A stretch of 64,000 bases of DNA from Kurthia huakuii LAM0618 (GTDB lineage: Bacteria; Bacillota; Bacilli; Bacillales_A; Planococcaceae): NCBI RefSeq assembly GCF_000505545.1, contig NZ_AYTB01000013.1, forward strand, positions 1 to 64,000, in the 5' to 3' direction. Under the pieces are notes generated by a model, which was given only the letters and a program-made list of their open reading frames with translations, was not told the origin of the DNA and did no database searches. Both the position numbers and the translations under genes were made by a program. Below, one piece after another: positions 8,406-16,462 of the stretch; within the stretch, counting starts at the first letter, position 1, and each line of letters starts with the position of its first letter.

Positions 8406-9942
8406 GGCTCAATTTCGTCACTGTATACTGTACATCAGTTGGCAATGGTTTAATTGGATATGTTTTTTTGCCATCGCGCGCTAGGATTAAATTAGCCGAA
8501 ATGCGCGCCGATTCAATAATAATCGGCAAACCACTGCCAGGATGCGTGCCGCCACCTACTAACCAACAATTTTCGTAAGGGGCAAAGTGATTGTGCGGGC
8601 GGAATGTCATCATTTGATTTAATTGATGACCTAAATTAAAGGTTGCTCCTTGGTAAACATTCATTTTTTGTTCCCAATCAATGGGCGTAACAATTAATTC
8701 TTCTTCAATATGGGACGCTAAATCGGTTAACCCGAGACGCTTTTCTAATGTTTTAATGAGGAGTGTACGGTAATCCTCTTTGACATCATCCCAGGCAATT
8801 TCACTAAAATTATTAGGGACAGGGGCTAAGATATAGAGTGTAGATTTTCCTGGCGGAGCTAACGAGTCATCTGTCACTACCGGATTTTGGACATAAATCG
8901 ACATATCGGTTGAGATTACTTTTGTTTTTGAAATTTGCTCCATATTTTTACGATAATCCTCAGCAAATAAAATCGTATGATGCTGCAAATCGTATTGCGT
9001 ATCGATTCCTAAATAGAGCATAAAGGTTGAACACGAATACTGTTTCTTCTCGATTTTTTGCGGCGTCCACTGACGGTTTTTCGTATTTTTTAGTAGCTTT
9101 GTCATCGCATAACCCATATCAGCGTTAATGACAAGTTCATCACAATGCAACAATTCTCCATGTTCTAAGCGAATCCCTTCAATACGCTGTTTATGCTGGA
9201 CGATTTCTTTAATCGGCGTATTTAAATGAATTGGCACGTTCATTTCCGCTAATACTGTAGCCATCGCTGTTGTTAATTGATGAATGCCGCCTTTTAGATG
9301 ATAGATGCCATATGCCTGTTCAATATAGGACAAAATCGAAAATGCCCCTGGACAATTCCACGGAGACATTCCTAAATATTTTGATTGGAATGTAAACGCC
9401 AATTGGAGCTCTTCATCATCAAAATATTCTCCTAACTTATCCATTAATGATTTGCCTAGTTCTAGTTCTGGTAAGGCTTTTAATGCTTCTGGTGTAAACA
9501 AGTCTTTAATGCTGTCCATTTTTCGTTGTAACAACGGCGCCAATGCCTCTAATTTTTTATGCGTTTCTTGCAAGTAACGTGTATAACCCTGTTCATTCCC
9601 CGGAAACGTAGCAGCAATCGTCTCAATCATTTGGTCATAGTTGGACGTTACAGTAAACCGTTTATTGTGATAAACGAGTTCATAGAGTGGCGTTAACGCA
9701 ACAGGTTCTACATAATCCTCCAATTTACGCCCAGTGAGTTCAAAGATTTCTCGAATTAAATACAGCATATTTAAAAAAGTAGGTCCCCGATCAAATGTAT
9801 ACTCACCAAGCTGGATAGCACTTGTACGGCCACCAACAAATGATTCTTTTTCAAAAATTTCCACCTCATACCCCGCATTCGCCAGTAGCATCGCCGTTGT
9901 CAGCCCACCGGGACCTGCCCCTATCACATAAATTTTTTTCAC
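8392..9942 (-). CDS. crtN: Diapophytoene/phytoene desaturase (CrtN/CrtI family)
   Basis: A 516-residue FAD enzyme, first gene of the carotenoid operon. The N-terminal dinucleotide fold IYVIGAGPGGLTTAMLLANAGYEV has its acidic ribose-binder at EIFEKE (~30). GGRTSAI and FDRGPTFLN follow. The C-terminal FAD motif is WLVGGGTHPGSGLPIII (~470-486). Length and motifs fit CrtI/CrtN enzymes that introduce conjugated double bonds into (diapo)phytoene. The start is GTG at 9942 with a good AGGAGG site. A sigma-A promoter lies at 10016-10044. C30 versus C40 specificity is inferred from the other genes; no synthase is present in the window to settle it. Confidence 0.82.
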   Translation of the reverse strand: MKKIYVIGAGPGGLTTAMLLANAGYEVEIFEKESFVGGRTSAIQLGEYTFDRGPTFLNMLYLIREIFELTGRKLEDYVEPVALTPLYELVYHNKRFTVTSNYDQMIETIAATFPGNEQGYTRYLQETHKKLEALAPLLQRKMDSIKDLFTPEALKALPELELGKSLMDKLGEYFDDEELQLAFTFQSKYLGMSPWNCPGAFSILSYIEQAYGIYHLKGGIHQLTTAMATVLAEMNVPIHLNTPIKEIVQHKQRIEGIRLEHGELLHCDELVINADMGYAMTKLLKNTKNRQWTPQKIEKKQYSCSTFMLYLGIDTQYDLQHHTILFAEDYRKNMEQISKTKVISTDMSIYVQNPVVTDDSLAPPGKSTLYILAPVPNNFSEIAWDDVKEDYRTLLIKTLEKRLGLTDLASHIEEELIVTPIDWEQKMNVYQGATFNLGHQLNQMMTFRPHNHFAPYENCWLVGGGTHPGSGLPIIIESARISANLILARDGKKTYPIKPLPTDVQYTVTKLSHALL

Positions 9943-9987
9943 GTCGGTTCCTCCTCTTAATTATTCATACTCCAATGAATGATAATA

Positions 9988-10001
9988 TCTAATTATTTAG
10001 A
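9988..10001. promoter_or_regulatory. Near-palindrome in crtN leader, possible operator
   Basis: TCTAATTATTTAGA is a near-perfect dyad lying 15-28 bases downstream of the crtN -10 box and between the two divergent promoters. The neighbouring MerR/CarH-like regulator is the natural candidate to bind it. No footprint or conserved copy elsewhere supports this, so it is a guess from position and symmetry. Confidence 0.3.
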
Positions 10002-10015
10002 CTTGTTAGTTAATT

Positions 10016-10044
10016 ATCCTATACCGCTATTTTATTTATGTCAA
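10016..10044 (-). promoter_or_regulatory. Sigma-A promoter of the carotenoid operon
   Basis: On the minus strand TTGACA (10044-10039) and TAGGAT (10021-10016) are separated by exactly 17 bases, about 75 bases upstream of the crtN GTG. The -35 box is perfect. It is arranged back to back with the regulator promoter 18 bases away, so a regulator bound between them could control both. Confidence 0.65.
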
Positions 10045-10061
10045 ACATTATTTTTAAAATA

Positions 10062-10090
10062 TTGGACAAATAAAAAAATATCGTTATAAT
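10062..10090 (+). promoter_or_regulatory. Sigma-A promoter of the MerR-like regulator
   Basis: TTGGAC (10062-10067) and TATAAT (10085-10090) are separated by 17 bases, 25 bases upstream of the regulator ATG, with an AAAGGAGGAG ribosome site in between. Confidence 0.7.
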
Positions 10091-10115
10091 AGAGGCACCT
10101 AAAGGAGGAGATTGT

Positions 10116-10976
10116 ATGAACAACGATTTAGCTTCTTTTACGATTGCAGATGTAGCAGCGATCACGGGCATTAAAAAAGACACTCTACGCAAATGGGAAC
10201 AACGCTATGATTTTATCAATCCATTACGGCTCTCTAACGGTTATCGGCAATATTCCCAGCAACAAGTACAGTTTCTTTGCTTATTAAACAAACATCTTGC
10301 AGCAGGGATGTCATTAAAAAAAGCAATCGCTGAACTTGAACATACGCCAGTGGAGGCTACAGAAGCGCAGTCTTTTTTATTTCAACTGTTAGCTTACGGT
10401 GAACAATGCAACGAAAGAAAATTTTCCTATGTGTTGCATCAAGCACATCAAACATGTGGGTTATCTATCTATTTAACAGATATTGTCCAACCTTTTTTAA
10501 AAGAAGTTGGAAACAGATGGCAAACGAAGCAATGGTCAGAATATCAAGAAAAATTTGTCTCGACCTTCATTCAACATCACTTAATTACATTGCGCCATCA
10601 AATACCCGCTCCGCCTAATGCCAAGTTAGTTGTCGGTGCTTGCTTACCACATGAACAGCATGAACTTCCATTACACATTTTATTGCTTCAAATCTTATTG
10701 CGTGGCTACCGTATTTTTTTAATTGGCCAATCGCCTGCTCCTGGCACCATTGAAAATTTCGTTACAGAATTTCAGCCAGCCGTTGTACTGCTCTCTGCGA
10801 CCACCACAATTCCGGTGCAACATAGCGACTATGTACAACGCTTAGACCGCTTTGCAGCAACGCAGCCTAATACCACTTTTTTTATTGGTGGACATGGAGT
10901 CGAATCACTAACAACGCCACTTCAGTCAATTTCCATCGCCCAATCGCTAGAAGAACTTTGGCAAGCATTAGCATAA
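10116..10976 (+). CDS. MerR-family regulator with B12-binding-like domain (CarH/LitR type)
   Basis: A 286-residue protein. Residues 8-75 are a MerR winged-helix domain (FTIADVAAITGIKKDTLRKWEQRYDFINP). Residues ~90-170 are a helical bundle of the B12-binding-2 type, and ~175-286 a cobalamin-binding Rossmann fold with IFLIGQSPAPG and FIGGHG. The CarH cap motif W-x9-EH reads W-QTKQWSEYQ-EK, so the second ligand-side His is Lys. The lower axial His position appears as EQHELP. CarH/LitR proteins repress carotenoid genes in the dark and release on light-induced breakage of adenosylcobalamin. Divergent placement upstream of crtN fits that role. With the altered motif, B12 and light sensing are uncertain. 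A strong terminator follows at once. Confidence 0.8.
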   Translation: MNNDLASFTIADVAAITGIKKDTLRKWEQRYDFINPLRLSNGYRQYSQQQVQFLCLLNKHLAAGMSLKKAIAELEHTPVEATEAQSFLFQLLAYGEQCNERKFSYVLHQAHQTCGLSIYLTDIVQPFLKEVGNRWQTKQWSEYQEKFVSTFIQHHLITLRHQIPAPPNAKLVVGACLPHEQHELPLHILLLQILLRGYRIFLIGQSPAPGTIENFVTEFQPAVVLLSATTTIPVQHSDYVQRLDRFAATQPNTTFFIGGHGVESLTTPLQSISIAQSLEELWQALA

Positions 10977-10980
10977 AAAA

Positions 10981-11012
10981 ACGCCGCTTCAGCAATCTGA
11001 AGCGGCGTTTTT
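10981..11012 (+). terminator. Rho-independent terminator of the regulator gene
   Basis: ACGCCGCTTCAG-caat-CTGAAGCGGCGT is a perfect 12-bp stem with a 4-base loop, followed by TTTT, five bases after the regulator stop. The A-run upstream could let it work in both directions. Confidence 0.9.
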
Positions 11013-11184
11013 CAAATTTTCCGTACTAACTCTAAACCATGCGCAATTGTGAAAAACAGCTCACCGGTGTCGATGGTTTTTCTTAGATGACGCTATAATT
11101 CTTTTAAAATAAACGATTTATACAATTGTATTACTTTACTTTTGTACTATTATTGCACGCAATCTTTTCGTACAAGCCTAGTTA

Positions 11185-11651
11185 TTATCTTAATTGTATA
11201 ATTGCTTCGTCACACCATTCTATAATGGTACGTGCGATTTTTTTACCAAATGTTATCGTCATTAATGCTCGCTTCTGCTGCGACGTCACCGTGCCCATAT
11301 GCCAACTATGCTCGAGCAACTTATACGTTTCAAGTCGCTCATATTGAACATAGCGATATTTTTCGAGTTGTTGGATCATCGCTGCTGTATCCTCGTCATC
11401 ACTTAAAAGATTCCTTTTTGCATTTTTTTATCATTTAATTTCATAGAAAAATCAGTTGTATGCGAAACCAGTTGTTCAGTCATTGCTTGTGTTGTTTGAA
11501 TAATTGGCTGTAATTGATTGGCTTGCTCGGTTGTTGCCGCCGTTTGTGCTACTACATTTGTTTCAAACATTGTCGCCGTTTGCTGAAGTTCGGCACAAAC
11601 GTCATTAAATGCTGCCGTTAAATTTCCTACTAATGCTTCGTCAGCCTCTTT
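11185..11651 (-). pseudogene. Frameshifted C-terminal part of an unknown helical protein
   Basis: Two minus-strand frames join into one protein if a one-base slip near 11424, in an A-rich run, is repaired. The first (11651 to ~11424) reads EADEALVGNLTAAFNDV, then a Gln/Thr-rich helical stretch (AATTEQANQLQPIIQTTQ). The second (to 11185) reads SDDEDTAAMIQQLEKYRY and ends WCDEAIIQLR. No start codon or N-terminus is left. The composition (helical, Gln/Thr-rich) resembles coiled-coil or chemoreceptor-like segments, but I recognise no family. It lies directly downstream, on the same strand, of the dynamin relic and may be a decayed part of that locus. Confidence 0.45.
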
Positions 11652-11654
11652 TGT

Positions 11655-11807
11655 TTACTCTATTACACTAGAAATCCTGTCCAATATTTTTGAACTTGTA
11701 TCGTCGTTTTGCGAGCAATAGCGAATACGCGTCAATATTTTTGTAGATTCAAGCTTTTTAGTTGCAGGTAATTTTTTACCTAGTAGTGCATTTAATAATG
11801 CTGTCAT
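11655..11807 (-). pseudogene. Relic of a dynamin-like GTPase gene (P-loop region)
   Basis: A 49-codon minus-strand stretch reads ALLNALLGKKLPATKKLEST and then KILTRIRYCSQ. The intact dynamin gene at 57150-59237 reads ALLNALLGEKLLATKKLEST and KILTRIRHCSQ right after its P-loop Lys-Ser. DNA identity over about 90 bases (11710-11801) is high, with mostly third-position changes. Upstream of the shared part the GKS of the P-loop is gone, and downstream the frame ends in a stop at 11655. This is a clear fragment of a second copy of that gene, lying beside CRISPR array 1 just as the intact gene lies beside array 2. Confidence 0.85.
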
Positions 11808-11865
11808 AATCGCTATTAAAATGAGGCGTTATTGACAATGCTGATTTCCCAAATTTTATTTAATC

Positions 11866-12187
11866 GAGTTAATTTCATAACTCCAAACCCTTGTCTCCCA
11901 AGGGTTTTAAAACAATAAAAAATGGGCACCTCCCCAAGATGGTATAATTTAAGTGACCAAACCAAAATTATCCAAGAGGTGAATGCCCTATGACTATTGT
12001 AAAACAAATGCGTCTATTTGACATCCATGAATTAATGGAAATGGAAAGTTCTCGTCGTTTCGATGCGATTTTAGCCACATTCGACTTACAACCGATCTTA
12101 CAGCTATTTCGTAAAACGACGATGTATGGCGCACCACGAGAATTAAACTATGGTGCGATGGTGCAGTCACTTGTCATTCGGATTGTC
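11866..12187 (+). mobile_element. Truncated IS1182 copy (left end only)
   Basis: Starts at the same terminal repeat as the intact element (GAGTTAATTTCATAACTCC) and is nearly identical to 2543-2864. It includes the transposase ATG at 11990 and about 66 codons, ending abruptly after GGATTGTC. At 12188 the sequence switches to what looks like a CRISPR spacer. The remaining ~1230 bp of the element and whatever preceded the CRISPR array have been deleted together. Confidence 0.9.
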
Positions 12188-12768
12188 TAGTGTATTATTA
12201 ATGTATGATTCATGTTGCCGGTTTTATTTGAACATAGTGGGTTTTAAAGGCATTTGAAAAGAAAAAAGATGAAGCGCAAGGAATGTTTTATTTGAACATA
12301 GTGGGTTTTAAAGATTTATGATACACGCTATCCAGATAAACTAATCGCTGTTTTATTTGAACATAGTGGGTTTTAAAGGATAATACGCTTCCTTCGCTTG
12401 TGTTGTTGTCACCTGTTTTATTTGAACATAGTGGGTTTTAAAGCCTTTCAATCAAAATGTAAAGCATCATTGGCGGCTAGTTTTATTTGAACATAGTGGG
12501 TTTTAAAGTAATCTTTTTATCATCTGGGGAGGTATTTATATTTGCGTTTTATTTGAACATAGTGGGTTTTAAAGACTATCCGAGGGCTTTATATACGAGA
12601 ACGGACTTTCGTTTTATTTGAACATAGTGGGTTTTAAAGGCACGTTGAGGACTAATAAAAGTAGCTTCAACATAGTTTTATTTGAACATAGTGGGTTTTA
12701 AAGAGCGTTATGTCGTGCAAGTAGGTTAGAGCATGCAGAGTTTTATCTGAACATAGTGGGTTTTAAAA
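12188..12768 (+). CRISPR. CRISPR array 1: 9 repeats, I-B-like repeat, no leader, no cas
   Basis: Nine 29-bp repeats start at 12221, 12285, 12350, 12415, 12480, 12546, 12611, 12675 and 12740. The repeat begins GTTTTATTTGAACATAGTGG and ends GTTTTAAAG. The eight spacers are 35-37 bp. The first eight repeats are identical; the last has T to C at position 8 and a final G to A, so the right end is the old (trailer) end and transcription should run left to right. Before repeat 1 lies a 33-base stretch (12188-12220) that looks like another spacer cut by the IS1182 stub, so the leader is missing. The repeat resembles clostridial type I-B repeats. No cas gene is in the window. Confidence 0.95.
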
Positions 12769-12955
12769 TACGTTATTATCCGCAGCACATCAGACTAACA
12801 TCTTCACCAAATGAAATCTCAGCTTACATTTTATATAAACCCCTCGCTTCTAAATAATTTTTAAATTAGCTGCAGCTTCAATCAAATTCACATGAATGCT
12901 GCTTTTTATATTGCGATTTTTTCATAGACCATTCAAAATTTCAATTTCTTTTTTA

Positions 12956-13567
12956 AATCCCCTCTCACAAATTAGCTCTCACCCCAAGAAGCGTGTTTTC
13001 GATACGACATATTTCTGAATATGCGTCACGTTTAAGTAGATACGCCTAGAAAAAAGCGAATCATTTGCTGATTGTTGTCATTTTCTCAAATAACTACTAC
13101 TTGTGTGGCGATAGTTACGACAACTTTGTAACGTGGCCTCCTCAAAAGCGGACAAAAAATGCCCGTTACGATTCATTTTTGACCCCATTTCTACCGATAA
13201 CGGGCTTTTTCCGCACAAACACTTTGCTAGATCGAGTGCAGCGTGTCGCATTTTTATTTTTTTGAATAAATGACAGCATTTTTTCAAACGCGCATTTTTT
13301 CGTGCGAAAACCGACCGTCAGAGCGCCAAAATCGACCGCTTTTGGCCTATTTCGGGCAAAAACAGCACAAAATGATTTCTTAAAAATCGTAAGCATTTGT
13401 TTTTTTATCGTAAATAAAAATTTACGTTGACAGCTTTTTGCATGATGCTTACTAAAATCCCTTTTTTTCGTGCGTAAATAGACTTTGTTTGGCACTTATT
13501 TTCAATTATGTTGTATCCAAAACACGCTTCTTGGGCTCCTAGCTATTTTCTGATGAGCGATTCGTGA
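12956..13567 (+). repeat. 612-bp long repeat with terminal inverted repeats, copy 1
   Basis: Nearly identical, in inverted orientation, to 54494-55106. The core (12985-13534, 550 bp) is bounded by inverted ends CAAGAAGCGTGTTTT(C/G)GATAC(G/A)ACAT. About 30 bp outside each end are also shared by the two copies. The core holds a strong stem at 13148-13214 (gcggac..tgcccgtta paired with taacgggc..ccgc). Several short open frames exist in both strands but none has a ribosome site or recognisable product. It may be a non-autonomous transposon (MITE-like) or a structured RNA element. It accounts for most of the gene-free stretch 12769-13671; I see nothing in the rest (12769-12955) apart from AT-rich sequence. 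Confidence 0.9.
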
Positions 13568-13607
13568 TAAGGCATGTCAAATCGACTTGCCTTATCACGG
13601 CACAATC

Positions 13608-13641
13608 AAAAGAGCTATGCGTCCATTCGCATAGCTCTTTT
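13608..13641 (-). terminator. Terminator of the gabTD operon
   Basis: The stem AAAAGAGCTATGCG-tccatt-CGCATAGCTCTTTT is almost perfect and lies 31 bases past the gabD stop. The flanking A and T runs make it usable in both directions. Confidence 0.88.
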
Positions 13642-13671
13642 ACACACGCTGCTTAGGGGGCAAGCGTTTGA

Positions 13672-15057
13672 TTATAATGACATTGATACATATTTTGTTT
13701 CTAAATATGGCTCAATGCCTTCTGTGCCGCCTTCGCGACCCATGCCCGATTCCTTCATACCACCGAACGGAGCATGTGCAGCTGAAATAATACCATCATT
13801 CCAGCCAACAATACCGTAATCTAAGTTTTCACTTAAATACGTGCCTGTTTTATAGCTTTCTGTGAAGAAGTACGTTGCCAGTCCGTATAATGAGTCATTC
13901 GCAATCGCGATTGCCTCATCCAGTTCCTTGAACGTCACAATAGGGATTACTGGACCAAACGTTTCTTCTGTCATGATTTTTGCATCAGCCGATACGTTCG
14001 TTAACACAGTTGGTTCCACGAAGTAGAAGCCTTGCTCTTCATCAATATGGTGACCGCCACCTACTGCAGCGTCAGCACCTTTTGATAAAGCATCATGAAT
14101 TTGGTCTTGAATTTTGTCAAAGCCTTTGCGGTTAATAACCGGACCGACATTAACATCCGCTTCCATACCATTCCCCATCTTCAACTCTTTTACCTTTGCA
14201 ACAAGGGCATCTGTAAATTTGTCAGCGATGTTTTCATGGACAATTAGACGGTTTGGTGAGACACATGTTTGACCAGCATTACGATATTTCGCAATAATTG
14301 TTTGTTCAACTGCTACAGCAATATTCGCATCCTCAGCTACGATGATCGGGGCATGACCACCAAGCTCCATTGTTGCGTGTTTCACTGTTTGTGCACATTG
14401 AGACAATAACAATTTGCCGACCGCAGTTGAGCCTGTGAATGTGATTTTACGCACCGCTTTATGCGATGTGAAAATTTCACCAACCATCGGCGCATCTGCT
14501 AGCACATATTGCACTGCATCTTGTGGGATACCAGCGCGGTGAGCAAGCTCAATTAAACGAATCGTTGTTAGCGGTGTTTCCTCTGCTGGCTTAACGATAA
14601 ATGTACAGCCTGCTGCAAGTGCTGGTGCCGCTTTACGCGTCATCATCGCCGCCGGGAAATTCCACGGTGTAATCGCTGCAACAACACCGATTGGTTGACG
14701 TGATACCGACAAACGTTTGTTTGGTGCATGTGTTGGAATCGTGCGGCCGTAAACGCGCTTCGCTTCCTCTGCATACCAATCAATATAGCTTACCGCATAA
14801 TCCACTTCACCAAGTGCTTCTGCAAGTGGCTTCCCGTTTTCAAGTGTAATTAATTCACCAAGTTCTTGACGATTTTCGCGAATCATTGCTGCCCAGGCGT
14901 CAAGCAATTTTGCGCGATCATACGCTGTTAGTGCTTTCCACGATGGGAACGCAAGCTGCGCCTTGTCGACTTTCGCTGTTACTTCTTCTTGTGTGCTCTT
15001 TTGAAGCGAGTGAATAATTTCACCCGTTGCTGGATTGCTAACATGTACTACACCCAT
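13672..15057 (-). CDS. gabD: NAD(P)-dependent succinate-semialdehyde dehydrogenase
   Basis: A 461-residue aldehyde dehydrogenase. The signature TPWNFPAAM lies at about residue 128, GSTAVGK at ~208, the catalytic-base block [11 protein letters not shown] at ~230, and the nucleophile region [11 protein letters not shown] at ~260 with Cys near 264. The length fits GabD. It oxidises succinate semialdehyde, the product of GABA transamination, to succinate. Its ATG is four bases after the gabT stop, with an AAGGAG site, so the two form one operon controlled by the divergent GabR. Other semialdehyde substrates are possible in this family, but the gabT-gabR context makes GabD the best call. Confidence 0.92.
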   Translation of the reverse strand: MGVVHVSNPATGEIIHSLQKSTQEEVTAKVDKAQLAFPSWKALTAYDRAKLLDAWAAMIRENRQELGELITLENGKPLAEALGEVDYAVSYIDWYAEEAKRVYGRTIPTHAPNKRLSVSRQPIGVVAAITPWNFPAAMMTRKAAPALAAGCTFIVKPAEETPLTTIRLIELAHRAGIPQDAVQYVLADAPMVGEIFTSHKAVRKITFTGSTAVGKLLLSQCAQTVKHATMELGGHAPIIVAEDANIAVAVEQTIIAKYRNAGQTCVSPNRLIVHENIADKFTDALVAKVKELKMGNGMEADVNVGPVINRKGFDKIQDQIHDALSKGADAAVGGGHHIDEEQGFYFVEPTVLTNVSADAKIMTEETFGPVIPIVTFKELDEAIAIANDSLYGLATYFFTESYKTGTYLSENLDYGIVGWNDGIISAAHAPFGGMKESGMGREGGTEGIEPYLETKYVSMSL

Positions 15058-15060
15058 GAC

Positions 15061-16362
15061 CTACACTCCTTCTGCAAATGCTTTATCTAAAATCGCAAAA
15101 CCTTTTTCAAGCTCTGCATCTGTAATTACAAGTGGTGTTAAGAAACGAATAACATTGCCTTTAATCCCTGCTGATAATAGTAATAAACCATTTTCATTCG
15201 CATATTTTGTAATGCGACCAACTGCTTCTTTATTTGGCGCTTTGCCATCTTTCACAAGCTCAACAGCAACCATTGCACCAAGGCGGCGGATATCGCCAAT
15301 GAAGTCATATTGCGCGCGATATGTTTCAAGCTTCGCTTCGATTTTTTGACCGATTGCTTCTGCTTTCGCATTTAAGTTTTCTTGTTCTACGATATCAATA
15401 ACCGCAAGTGCTGCTTCGCATGCTACTGGGCTACCAGAGTATGTGCCACCTAATTCGCCGACATCTGATGCTTCCATCATTTCTTTGCGGCCAACGACAC
15501 CGCTTAATGGAAGACCTGCTGCCATTGATTTTGATACCGTCATTAAATCTGGTACAACATCAAATTGCTCGATAGCAAACGTCGTACCTGTACGACCGAA
15601 ACCTGTTTGGATTTCGTCTGCTACGAATACGATATTGTTTTCTTGGCAGTACTGCGCAACCGCTTGTACGAATTTCTTCGGCGGTACGATGAAGCCACCC
15701 TCACCTTGTACTGGTTCCATCACAACACAAGCAACCATTTCTGGTGCGATCGTTGAGATGAAGAAATCATGGAATTGCTCAATGATGTGATCCACATATT
15801 CTTCTTCCGTTAAGCTTTCTGGCTTACGGTAAATGTATGGATACGGCGCTTTGTAAATTTCCGGAGCGAAAGGACCAAAACCTAGCTTGTACGGCTTCAC
15901 TTTTGATGTCATACCCATCGTTAAGTTTGTACGACCGTGGTAGCCATTTGTAAACGCGACAACCGCTTGTTTACCTGTATATTTACGGGCGATTTTAACC
16001 GCATTTTCAACTGCTTCAGCACCTGAGTTTAGTAAAATCACTTGTTTATCATGTGTTCCCGGTGTGATTTCTACCAGTTTTTCAGCAAGCTTCATATAAG
16101 AATCGTACATAATCACGTTGAAGCCTGGGTGTAAAAATTTCTCTACTTGTGCTTGTACTGCTGATACTACTTTTGGATGGCTATGGCCAACATTTAGCGT
16201 ACCAATGGCAGCGGCGAAATCGATCCATTCGTTTCCTTCTACATCGATAATTGTTGCGCCTTTTGCTTCTTTTGCAATCGCTGTACAGCCGTTACTAACA
16301 CCTTTCACCACGTATTTTTGGCGTTTTTCATTTAGTTCATCAGTAAGATTTGTCGTAAGCAT
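15061..16362 (-). CDS. gabT: 4-aminobutyrate aminotransferase
   Basis: A 433-residue class-III PLP aminotransferase. Visible landmarks: DFAAAIGTLNVGHSHP (~44-59), NSGAEAVENAVKIAR (~106-120), VAFTNGYHGRTNLTM, the cofactor Asp in FVADEIQTGFGRTG, and the PLP-binding Lys in TVSKSMAAGLPLSG. It transfers the amino group of GABA to 2-oxoglutarate, giving succinate semialdehyde for the following gabD. ATG at 16362 has a strong GGGAGG site; an extended frame to 16428 crosses the promoter region and lacks one. It is divergent from gabR. Confidence 0.92.
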   Translation of the reverse strand: MLTTNLTDELNEKRQKYVVKGVSNGCTAIAKEAKGATIIDVEGNEWIDFAAAIGTLNVGHSHPKVVSAVQAQVEKFLHPGFNVIMYDSYMKLAEKLVEITPGTHDKQVILLNSGAEAVENAVKIARKYTGKQAVVAFTNGYHGRTNLTMGMTSKVKPYKLGFGPFAPEIYKAPYPYIYRKPESLTEEEYVDHIIEQFHDFFISTIAPEMVACVVMEPVQGEGGFIVPPKKFVQAVAQYCQENNIVFVADEIQTGFGRTGTTFAIEQFDVVPDLMTVSKSMAAGLPLSGVVGRKEMMEASDVGELGGTYSGSPVACEAALAVIDIVEQENLNAKAEAIGQKIEAKLETYRAQYDFIGDIRRLGAMVAVELVKDGKAPNKEAVGRITKYANENGLLLLSAGIKGNVIRFLTPLVITDAELEKGFAILDKAFAEGV

Positions 16363-16462
16363 TGTTAAGTCCTCCCTTGTTTCTTTTTTTCCTATTATGA
16401 CGGAATTTGGTACAATAAAAAGCACCAAGTTTTCAAAAAAAAGGTACCAGGGGTGAACAGTA
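16362..16462. promoter_or_regulatory. gabT-gabR divergent control region
   Basis: Contains TTGGTAC near 16406, CACCAA near 16423 and GGTACCAG at 16443, repeated ACCA/TGGT half-sites in both orientations. These resemble the ATACCA-type sites bound by GabR upstream of B. subtilis gabTD. The placement between divergent gabT and gabR supports a shared operator; the exact contacts are inferred. Confidence 0.5.

Noticed and set aside
11185-11651. Assigning the helical pseudogene to chemoreceptors or TelA-like proteins
   Set aside because: Only general helical, Gln/Thr-rich composition supports this; no family motif is present.
11990-12190. Short transposase-like gene
   Set aside because: It is only the first 66 codons of the IS1182 transposase, cut by a deletion; annotated as part of the relic.
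13065-13495. Open frames in the 612-bp repeat (and their counterparts at 54566-54997)
   Set aside because: Overlapping frames on both strands, low-complexity and Cys/Asn/Lys-rich, with no ribosome sites; one is broken by small differences between the two copies.
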